Shown here piece by piece: positions 57,086 to 64,000 of a DNA stretch of 64,000 nucleotides. The notes beneath the pieces are model-generated. The model made no database searches. It worked only from the letters and a program-made list of their open reading frames with translations, and had not been told where the DNA came from. The first letter of the stretch is position 1. Every line of letters starts with the position of its first letter. Source of the DNA: Pseudocolwellia agarivorans (lineage in GTDB: Bacteria > Pseudomonadota > Gammaproteobacteria > Enterobacterales > Alteromonadaceae); contig NZ_MUZU01000001.1 in the NCBI RefSeq assembly GCF_002000085.1, positions 496,001-560,000 of the forward strand. Reading direction: 5' to 3'. Both the position numbers and the translations under genes were made by a program.

Positions 57086-57703
57086 TTAGGAAATAGGCTG
57101 TTTGAAATTACGCCAATTAATGGTGCAGGATAAAAGTAATTCTCTAAGGGTTGGCATAACAGGAATAGATTTATGATTATTAACCCAGCAATGACCTGTA
57201 CAAGCAGCCGTCATAACACGTTTGTTAGGTTTTAATAATCGATAAATTGAGTCATTTTCAGGTGATATTCCGTTTAAATAAAACCACCCGTGTACGTTGG
57301 TTCTAAAACGCTGTTTTTCCGCATCTATCTTGTCAATACAATCGAGGACTATATGGTCATCATGAACAATTGGAACAACTAAACCATGTTTTAACGTAAT
57401 TTTAGCGTACCATTGGTTTACCGTATTTTCGTCTTGATCAGATAAAGGCATATGAGCACCTTGTTTGGCTGACCAACTAGCATTTTGAACGTCCAAGGTT
57501 AATGGCGTTGATGCTTCCATCATCTGGCGTGCAGTACGTTGAATATAATAAGGAAGACTTTTCAATCGTCCCTGAATTAATCCGACTGACATAGCATTAA
57601 TATTTGCAAGTGCGTGTAATTCTCTTTCATATAAAGCATTACAAAGCTCAGCAAAGTCTGAGGATTGTTGTTCGCTTTTCCAAAGAGAAACCTGTTCAGT
57701 CAT
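57086..57703 (-). CDS. Unrecognised protein upstream of ftsB
   Basis: I do not recognise the family. The 205-residue product has no signal peptide or membrane span and reads as a compact cytoplasmic protein. Possible key residues are an HDDHIVLDC stretch, a VHGWFYLNG turn and TAACTGHCWVNNH with two cysteines and two histidines near the C-terminus. An unusual metal site is conceivable but unproven. The gene is 83 bases upstream of ftsB on the same strand, so cotranscription with the ftsB-rpoS block is likely. Confidence 0.75.
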   Translation of the reverse strand: MTEQVSLWKSEQQSSDFAELCNALYERELHALANINAMSVGLIQGRLKSLPYYIQRTARQMMEASTPLTLDVQNASWSAKQGAHMPLSDQDENTVNQWYAKITLKHGLVVPIVHDDHIVLDCIDKIDAEKQRFRTNVHGWFYLNGISPENDSIYRLLKPNKRVMTAACTGHCWVNNHKSIPVMPTLRELLLSCTINWRNFKQPIS

Positions 57704-57958
57704 ATAATGATTAAATACTATAACGTTTATGAATAATATTTAAGCATACTTCATTGATCGCAAAAGATAAATCGACTTATATCAGTTTAATTGATGTTGT
57801 ATATAATGTGCTGAACGCGCAAGGCTGCTTGTTGACCTCATACTTATAATAAGTCTTGGATTTTAATATAACTAACCATTTGAAATAGTGGAAAATAATA
57901 TAAATTATCGCTAAGCTACACCAACTAGCTAACCACCTTGAGTTTGTTTGTCACTATA

Positions 57959-58585
57959 ATGAAAAAGCGTCATATCGCATGCCACGACTGCGATTTACTT
58001 ATGTTAATACCACCTCTTAAACATAGAGAAAAAGCTAAGTGCCCGCGCTGTGGCTACGTATTAACACGTTTTTATCGTCACGCCCAAACAAAATTATTGG
58101 TAAGTGCTTTAACCGCTTTAATATTTTTAGCTTTCGCTTTAAGTTTCCCATTTATTATTTTTAGCCTACATGGTGATGAAAAAACGCTCACGTTACTAGA
58201 ATCAATTCAAAATATTGAAAACATTACCTATATACTTATTTCAGCTTTATTAGCATTTACGGCTTTTATTATTCCATTAAGTTTTTTATTGTGTATTCTC
58301 TATATTTCTTTATCGTTTAAAACGAAAAAGCTACTTCCTTTTACTAATCCCATTTTGAAACTTACTGTGTTACTTAAGCCATGGAATATGGCTGAAATAT
58401 TTATTATCAGCATTTTAGTTAGCTTTATAAAAGTGCAAACAATGGCCTATATAGAATTTGGTTACGCTTTCTTTTTTTATCTTCTCTTTATTATGAGTTT
58501 ATCAGCGACTTTTATATATTTTGATCGGTATCAGTTATGGTCGCTATACCAACGTAAAAGCAAACAAAATAAGGAAGCCGCATGA
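57959..58585 (+). CDS. pqiA: PqiA-like membrane protein, first half
   Basis: Counted from the ATG at 57959 (a TTG at 57938 is also in frame), the 208-residue product has an N-terminal zinc ribbon (HDCDLLM and CPRCGYVL) and four membrane spans. This is one of the two tandem halves of E. coli PqiA/YebS. The stop overlaps the next gene's ATG by four bases. PqiA works with PqiB and PqiC in lipid transport between inner and outer membranes. Confidence 0.87.
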   Translation: MKKRHIACHDCDLLMLIPPLKHREKAKCPRCGYVLTRFYRHAQTKLLVSALTALIFLAFALSFPFIIFSLHGDEKTLTLLESIQNIENITYILISALLAFTAFIIPLSFLLCILYISLSFKTKKLLPFTNPILKLTVLLKPWNMAEIFIISILVSFIKVQTMAYIEFGYAFFFYLLFIMSLSATFIYFDRYQLWSLYQRKSKQNKEAA

Positions 58586-59196
58586 TCACAGCTAAAAATA
58601 AAAAGCTATGCCAATGCCCTGTTTGTTTAACACTAAATTCAGCATCTGATTCATATTGCGATCAATGCCATGCTCATCTTTCCAAAATAAGCCCTAAATG
58701 TATTCAACATACCATGGCATTATTAATAACCTCTTATTTACTTTTTATTCCTGCCAATTTTTTACCTATGATGATCACCACGGTTTTAGGCAGTAAAACA
58801 GAAAGCACTATCTTAGGTGGCGTAATTTTATTGTGGCAAAGTAAATCTTACTTTGTTGCCTTGATTATATTTTTTGCCAGTATTGTTATTCCTTTAGGGA
58901 AACTATTTGCATTAAGTTGGCTATGCTACGAAACAAACTACATTGGCTTTAAATCAAGAAAAACAGCATATAGATCCTATCGAATTATTGAATTTATCGG
59001 CAAATGGTCGATGGTTGATATTTATGTTGTATCCATTTTAGTGGCGCTTGTTAATATGGGCGCCATTATAAAAATTGAAGCAGGTTTTGCTGCTGTTGCA
59101 TTTACAGGTTTTGTTGTAATGACTATGTTAGCAGCCAATACTTTTGATCCTCGCCTTATTTGGCAATCTCATACCTTTGAGGCTACGCATGACTGA
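58582..59196 (+). CDS. pqiA: PqiA-like membrane protein, second half
   Basis: The 204-residue protein again has an N-terminal zinc ribbon (CQCPVCLTLN and YCDQCHAHL) and four spans, including TTVLGSKTESTILGGVILLW and IEFIGKWSMVDIYVVSILVALVNM. It corresponds to the second PqiA domain. Together the two small genes match a single PqiA of about 417 residues. The reading frames overlap (ATGA), and the downstream pqiB start also overlaps this stop, so the three genes are tightly coupled. Confidence 0.88.
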   Translation: MITAKNKKLCQCPVCLTLNSASDSYCDQCHAHLSKISPKCIQHTMALLITSYLLFIPANFLPMMITTVLGSKTESTILGGVILLWQSKSYFVALIIFFASIVIPLGKLFALSWLCYETNYIGFKSRKTAYRSYRIIEFIGKWSMVDIYVVSILVALVNMGAIIKIEAGFAAVAFTGFVVMTMLAANTFDPRLIWQSHTFEATHD

Positions 59197-60838
59197 GCAA
59201 AAAAACGAACTTCCTAAAGCAGAAGTAAAGTCGGTAAACAAAATATCCACTATATGGCTTATTCCTTTAATAGCCCTAGCGATAGGAGCTTGGATGGTAG
59301 TCGATCAGTGGCTCAAACAAGGCCCATTAATTACCATTGAATTTGCTACTGCACAAGGTATTAGCAAAAACGAAAGTTTAATTAAACTACGAAATATAAC
59401 GGTAGGTAAAGTTGTTGATATAAAACTGAATAATAACTTAGATGGCGTCATTATCAGTGCAAGACTCAACAGAAAAGTCGGTGAATTACTCACTAAAGAC
59501 AGTAATTTTTGGGTAGTAAAACCTAGAGTTAGTTTAAGTAGTGTGTCGGGGTTATCTACTATTTTATCTGGTTCATATATTGAATTTTCACCTGGTATAG
59601 AAGAATCAACACGGTACCATTTTAAAGGTTTAGAAAATCCACCTCCTACTCCAGCTGGTACGCCTGGCTTACACATAACGCTTGATAGCAGTAGTGATAA
59701 TGCATTTGATATTGGCGACCCTGTTTTATTTAGAGGGAGTCAAGCCGGTCGTATTGAGTATGTTCATTTAAATACTCAAGAAGGAAAAATGTACTACAAC
59801 GTATTTATTGAAGCCCCATACGATCAACTTATTACTACTAACACACGTTTTTGGGAAGTCACGGGAATTGATGTCGATTTATCAGCCCAAGGCGTTAAAT
59901 TAAATACCGGCACCATTGAGACCTTATTAGGCGGTGGCGTTGCATTTGATGTGCCTACTTATTTAACAAAAGGTGAACGCATAACTGAACGTGCAGAGTT
60001 TTCTATATATCCTAATAAACAAAAGGTTAATGAACAGCTTTTTAACGTTGGTCAAAATTACATGTTGCTTTTCAACCAAACAATACGAGGGTTAAAACCT
60101 GGCGCACCTGTTGAATATAAGGGATTACATATAGGTGAAGTAGTTAGAACCGATATAGATTACCCCGAAGTGACTAATATTTTAGACAAAAACACGCTAC
60201 TGCCCATAATGATCAAAATATATCCGGGTAGATTAGGATTAAAAGACAATAAAATAGGTTTACATAAAACCCAAAGGAACATGAAAAAAAGAATCACGGA
60301 AGGTTTACACGGCGTAATAAGTACAAATAACTTACTAACGGGTAGTAAATTTATTGAATTAAAATATATTAATGCTCCCTTAGAAACTCCTGAAACTTTT
60401 GGCGATTTACTACTCATTCCTACTGCTGATGATGAATTAGAACAATTAATGACACGAGTAGACAACATTACCAAAGCGATAGAAAAAATTCCTTTTAATG
60501 ATATTGTAAAATCTACATCAAAAGCCTTAACCAGCATAACAGAGTCAATGGACCAATTTAACTTAACCGCAGAGCGCGTTGAAACCTTGTTAAATGATCC
60601 AAAAGGCCAAACGATTATTGCTCAAATTAATGCCACTTTAAAAGGTATTGAAAGCCTAACAAAAACGTACTCTGAAGGTTCTCAAACTAATCAGCAGCTA
60701 AATGAGGTATTACAAAGCTTAGATAAAACAATAAATAACTTGTCTCCCCTTATTATGACGCTAAATAGACAACCTAATCGTTTGATATTTAATAACGATA
60801 ATACAACAGAAATTCAGCCTCAAGCCGCTGAACAATAG
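59189..60838 (+). CDS. pqiB: PqiB-like MCE (MlaD) domain protein
   Basis: I start at the ATG at 59189 (GAGG six bases upstream, overlapping the pqiA stop by 8 bases) rather than farther upstream, giving 549 residues; E. coli PqiB has 546. A single N-terminal span (ISTIWLIPLIALAIGAWMVVDQWL) is followed by three MCE domains (about 45-150, 160-270 and 280-395) and a C-terminal helical region (about 420-530) that forms the tunnel needle in PqiB. It is thought to carry lipids across the periplasm. Confidence 0.92.
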   Translation: MTEQKNELPKAEVKSVNKISTIWLIPLIALAIGAWMVVDQWLKQGPLITIEFATAQGISKNESLIKLRNITVGKVVDIKLNNNLDGVIISARLNRKVGELLTKDSNFWVVKPRVSLSSVSGLSTILSGSYIEFSPGIEESTRYHFKGLENPPPTPAGTPGLHITLDSSSDNAFDIGDPVLFRGSQAGRIEYVHLNTQEGKMYYNVFIEAPYDQLITTNTRFWEVTGIDVDLSAQGVKLNTGTIETLLGGGVAFDVPTYLTKGERITERAEFSIYPNKQKVNEQLFNVGQNYMLLFNQTIRGLKPGAPVEYKGLHIGEVVRTDIDYPEVTNILDKNTLLPIMIKIYPGRLGLKDNKIGLHKTQRNMKKRITEGLHGVISTNNLLTGSKFIELKYINAPLETPETFGDLLLIPTADDELEQLMTRVDNITKAIEKIPFNDIVKSTSKALTSITESMDQFNLTAERVETLLNDPKGQTIIAQINATLKGIESLTKTYSEGSQTNQQLNEVLQSLDKTINNLSPLIMTLNRQPNRLIFNNDNTTEIQPQAAEQ

Positions 60839-60863
60839 TTTAACGAACAAGAGAGTCTACTCA

Positions 60864-61493
60864 ATGAAAACGTATATACAGAGTAAAAGTAGTACACAAA
60901 TAAAAGCGGCTTTAAATACACTATTAATGGTATCAGCACTTTTTACTTTAGGATGTTCAAACACGAATGAAGGCATTCAATACTACGCATTAAATGCAAT
61001 AAAGTCACAAGCGGGTGAAATAACAAATATTGAAAAAAAACAAGAAGATATTCTAGTAGTAATTAACGATATAACACTCGCTGACTTTTTAAATACGGGT
61101 GGTATAGTGATGCAAGTTGATTCCCATCAAATACAAATTTCAAACCAGCATCGTTGGGGAGACAAGTTACCAAAAGCGATTTTGGCTCACTTAATGACAT
61201 CGTTATCGGCTAATAATAACCACTTATATTTCGACCTTAAAAATTCAAAAAACACTCATTTAGCCAATAAAAAATTAAGTTTATCGTTTGAACAATTTAC
61301 AATAGCCAACCCACAACACGAAACGGTAATTTCAGGTTACTATACGATAGAAAGTACATTAAATAATAAACAAGAAAAAACGTTTTTTGATATTCGCCAT
61401 CCTCTTAGCGAAAATGGTTATAACCATGCTGTAGAAAACTTTAAAAAATCTTTAGATGAGCTATCAAATTTAATAATAAAAGAATTAACATAA
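60864..61493 (+). CDS. pqiC: PqiC-like outer-membrane lipoprotein
   Basis: The 209-residue protein has a lipobox LGCS (about residue 31) after a hydrophobic segment, so it is an outer-membrane lipoprotein. YYALNAIKSQAGE followed by IVVINDITLADFLNTGGIVMQVDSHQIQISNQHRWGDKLPKAI matches the PqiC/ABC-transport auxiliary family. It docks PqiB at the outer membrane. The gene is 25 bases after pqiB and ends the operon. Confidence 0.88.
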   Translation: MKTYIQSKSSTQIKAALNTLLMVSALFTLGCSNTNEGIQYYALNAIKSQAGEITNIEKKQEDILVVINDITLADFLNTGGIVMQVDSHQIQISNQHRWGDKLPKAILAHLMTSLSANNNHLYFDLKNSKNTHLANKKLSLSFEQFTIANPQHETVISGYYTIESTLNNKQEKTFFDIRHPLSENGYNHAVENFKKSLDELSNLIIKELT

Positions 61494-61497
61494 TAAA

Positions 61498-61530
61498 AAA
61501 TCCAGTATCAGAATAACTGATACTGGATTT
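61498..61530. terminator. Bidirectional terminator between pqiC and the TonB receptor
   Basis: A perfect 14-bp stem (AAATCCAGTATCAG with its complement) closes an AATAA loop, with A-rich and T-rich flanks, between convergent stop codons. Confidence 0.9.
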
Positions 61531-61563
61531 TATTTAACCTGAATAATCTATAGTAATCGTTCG

Positions 61564-64000
61564 TTATTCAAATTCATAGGTATAACTTAAACCAATGCTT
61601 ACACCGACATCCTTAGATCTAACAACTATATCAGACTGTATCACTTCTTGGTCTTCACCTAGTATGTTTTGAACTTTAAATTTAACTTTAGAGTTAAAGT
61701 CAGGATAGTAAGTATACACGGCATCTAACGAGTGAAAAGGCTGTTCAAAAGCATCTTCACGACCTGCAACACCCGATGCAATTATACGTTCACCAAATAC
61801 ATTATAAACAAGTGAACTACTATGGTTACCATTAGCAGAATCATAGTTTAACTGTAAGTTAACAACATACTCAGAATGTCCTGTTAAACGTTTAGTTGGG
61901 TTAGTTAAATTACCCGCTAATGCAGGATTAACTGATACTTCTGATTCACTTAAAGTGATGTTACCTGAAGTAAAAAAGCCATCAGCTAAGTAACTTAAGT
62001 CGTGCAACCATTCAGTTTCAATACCGTAGACTTCACCTTCTTCACCATTAATAAATGAGAGGCTGTAATCTTCGTCACCGATACGCAAGATATTTTCAAT
62101 TGGTGCATCAATATCTTTATAAAATAAAGCAACAGACCAATTATCGCCATTGTTACTATAATTTTCATAACGTAAATCATAGTTTTTCAAGTTACTTGAC
62201 GCTAAACCAACTCGACCAGAAGTACGAATATCAGTTAATGGATCATAATAAGCAACCGGAATAACTTCACGTAAGTCAGGACGAACAACCGTTTCACCAT
62301 AACCAAATCGAATTTGATAGTCTTCAGAACCAAGATAAGTCATTGATAACGAAGGGTAAAAATCATCTTCATTAATAGTACCTTCAAGAATTGTCTCTTC
62401 ATCATATAACCTTTCGACATCATCTTTTGAAAACACTAAGCTAGATGAACGAAGTGATACTTGACGGAATTGCTCATAACGAATACCACCGCTGAAGCGC
62501 CAAGTATTTTTATAAATAACATCAAATGCACCATAAGCAGCATCAATTTTTTGCGCCGCAATGTAGTCATCAGCATCAGGAATACTTGGTTCGTTAAAAG
62601 TAATGCCCATACTATTTTCAGTAATAAACTGATCTGTTAAGTATGATGAAATCAATAATGGATCATTACCAATTTCGACACCTGCACCGGAATTGTTATT
62701 CACTTTAAAGCTTGAAGTAACGTAGTTCCTCGATTTATCAGTTAAGTCATAACCAACTTTGTATTCCATTTCAAAGTCACCAGAATATACTGGTAAAGTT
62801 AAGTTACCTGAAGCAGATTTTACGTGTTCTTGCATATCAACAAATGAATACGATGCACGATTTTGGTCACCAGTAATGTTTGATTTTACATATTCACCCG
62901 TATTACTGTTATAGTTGTCACGGAAAATATATTCAACTTCTGTTGGGATTTCAGTATTTGCTTCTGACTCAGTATATTGCCAGTCAAAACCTAAGCCCCA
63001 ATAATCATTAAACGTGTGTTGACCTACAAATTGATCAACATCTAACTCACGTTCTTCATAATTAAACGACACAATTCGGTCAGCTGAGCCCGTACCAAAA
63101 ATAGTACGAACTGTACTACCACCAGGAGCTTGCTTAACAGACATTTCAGTTTCATCTTCAGAGTCTTTTAAATAGATTTTTGAATATGAAACTTTATGCT
63201 GACCTAATTTATAACCAAGAGTAAAAACACCATTAATGCGCTCTTCTTCGGTGGTTACTTCTGAATCAGTTGTAGCATCGAAACATGAATTACCAACGGC
63301 TTCATTAGAGTTTAAAGATTCACTACAGTTAGCATTTACATCTTGAGTAATGACATTATTGGTTTTTTCTGCATGTTTCCATTTGTTGTCATAAGCAGCC
63401 GATGCTAAGAAACCGATAGTTCCGCCAAAAAAATCTTCATCAAACGAATTACCTAAACTAGCTTTAAAGTTTGTACTTGGATCAAGTGACTCACGCTTTA
63501 ATGACATATCACGATTAAGTTCACTTAATAGATTTTGGTTAATAACTTCAGCTTGATCAGCGTTTATATCATTACCCAAACCTTGCTCTTTAGTAATAAT
63601 GCTAGCAAGGCCAAAATTACCACGATACTTAACAATAGCATCTCTTAATGATGAAGATAAGCCTGAATCATTACCATTGTATGTTAGCCCTTTATCTGCT
63701 TCAGAATTCTTACCAATACCGACCTCAAAATTAGCAACAAATTCTGAAGGAATAGATTTAGTACGAATATCAATAGCACCACCACCAAATGCCGCAGGCA
63801 TTGAAGGAGAATAAGCTTTTTGTACCGCTAAGCTTTCAATAATACTTGAAGGAAATAAATCAAGTGGAATAACGTTACGGGTTAAGTCTGGGCTAGGTAC
63901 TGAAGCACCATTTAATCGAGCACTTGAATAACGCTCACCTAAACCACGAACGTAAATAAACTTACCATCGACTAAAGTCAAACCTGTTACACGGCGAAGT
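61564..64000 (-). CDS. TonB-dependent receptor, N-terminus outside window
   Basis: The frame stays open to the right window edge, and the first visible residues (LRRVTGLTLVDGKFIYVRGLGERYS) are mid-plug. The start therefore lies beyond 64000. The plug continues with SARLNGASVPSPDLTRNVIPLDLFPSSIIESLAVQKAYSPSMPAAFGGGAIDIRTKSIP. The barrel ends in VGVSIGLSYTYEFE. This plug type occurs in a large group of Alteromonadales receptors of unknown ligand. The C-terminus lacks the final phenylalanine position (ends FE). Confidence 0.92.
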   Translation of the reverse strand, partial: LRRVTGLTLVDGKFIYVRGLGERYSSARLNGASVPSPDLTRNVIPLDLFPSSIIESLAVQKAYSPSMPAAFGGGAIDIRTKSIPSEFVANFEVGIGKNSEADKGLTYNGNDSGLSSSLRDAIVKYRGNFGLASIITKEQGLGNDINADQAEVINQNLLSELNRDMSLKRESLDPSTNFKASLGNSFDEDFFGGTIGFLASAAYDNKWKHAEKTNNVITQDVNANCSESLNSNEAVGNSCFDATTDSEVTTEEERINGVFTLGYKLGQHKVSYSKIYLKDSEDETEMSVKQAPGGSTVRTIFGTGSADRIVSFNYEERELDVDQFVGQHTFNDYWGLGFDWQYTESEANTEIPTEVEYIFRDNYNSNTGEYVKSNITGDQNRASYSFVDMQEHVKSASGNLTLPVYSGDFEMEYKVGYDLTDKSRNYVTSSFKVNNNSGAGVEIGNDPLLISSYLTDQFITENSMGITFNEPSIPDADDYIAAQKIDAAYGAFDVIYKNTWRFSGGIRYEQFRQVSLRSSSLVFSKDDVERLYDEETILEGTINEDDFYPSLSMTYLGSEDYQIRFGYGETVVRPDLREVIPVAYYDPLTDIRTSGRVGLASSNLKNYDLRYENYSNNGDNWSVALFYKDIDAPIENILRIGDEDYSLSFINGEEGEVYGIETEWLHDLSYLADGFFTSGNITLSESEVSVNPALAGNLTNPTKRLTGHSEYVVNLQLNYDSANGNHSSSLVYNVFGERIIASGVAGREDAFEQPFHSLDAVYTYYPDFNSKVKFKVQNILGEDQEVIQSDIVVRSKDVGVSIGLSYTYEFE

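Noticed and set aside
59305-59676. Open frame opposite pqiB
   Set aside because: It lies wholly within a well-supported gene on the other strand and has no independent motif.
61530-61545. ATTTAACCTGA resembling the MITE left end with its flank
   Set aside because: The match stops after about 11 bases and overlaps the flank of a terminator; no second terminus.

Overview
The window is a chromosomal segment of a marine gammaproteobacterium. The most likely family is Colwelliaceae (Colwellia or Thalassotalea type, order Alteromonadales). The DNA is AT-rich and there are four large TonB-dependent receptor genes, two of them cut by the window edges. Genes for agar/porphyran and starch breakdown are present, and the ftsB-ispD-ispF-truD-surE-pcm-yqaA-nlpD-rpoS order is the one seen in gammaproteobacteria. 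No rRNA, tRNA, CRISPR array, prophage or intact insertion sequence was recognised. The genus is an inference from gene content; no database search was possible.

Layout. (1) 1-8.9 kb: the end of a TonB receptor, a PhoD-like phosphatase, a lipoprotein glycoside hydrolase resembling GH86 agarases/porphyranases, a cytochrome b561 plus Bcr/CflA efflux pair, a LysR regulator and an unrecognised protein. Two copies of a 195-bp inverted-repeat element (MITE-like) lie at 865-1059 and 8648-8842. (2) 8.9-18.3 kb: a leftward operon for branched-chain amino-acid catabolism (E1 alpha, E1 beta, E2, E3, acyl-CoA dehydrogenase, branched-chain aminotransferase, short-chain dehydrogenase), with a divergent Lrp-type regulator. 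(3) 18.4-33.7 kb: a catabolic region. Three secreted peptidases (S9, prolidase-like amidohydrolase, S10) are followed by a Tat-exported FMN hydroxy-acid dehydrogenase carrying a CXXCH motif. Next come a LeuC/LeuD pair, a fluoroacetate-dehalogenase-type hydrolase, a TonB receptor, and a SLC13/DASS anion transporter with a divergent LysR gene. (4) 34.1-50.3 kb: mutS, then a TonB receptor plus pullulanase unit preceded by two LacI-type palindromes. After these come a 55-bp mutS remnant and a four-gene cluster that reads as taurine-nitrogen assimilation with sulfoacetate export (tpa, safD, safE, tauR). (5) 50.4-57.7 kb: the conserved rpoS-to-ftsB block, plus an unrecognised gene. (6) 57.9-61.5 kb: a pqiABC-like operon with pqiA split in two. 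(7) 61.6-64 kb: another TonB receptor, truncated by the window end.

The main points for a second look are these. The mutS-rpoS interval, adjacent or nearly so in many gammaproteobacteria, here holds about 13.6 kb of accessory genes and a decayed piece of a second mutS. The MITE-like element occurs twice with identical length and the same flanking tetranucleotide. The taurine/sulfoacetate cluster has a direct-repeat operator candidate. The region-3 catabolic genes contain a dehalogenase with the complete known catalytic set and an unusual Tat plus CXXCH flavoenzyme.
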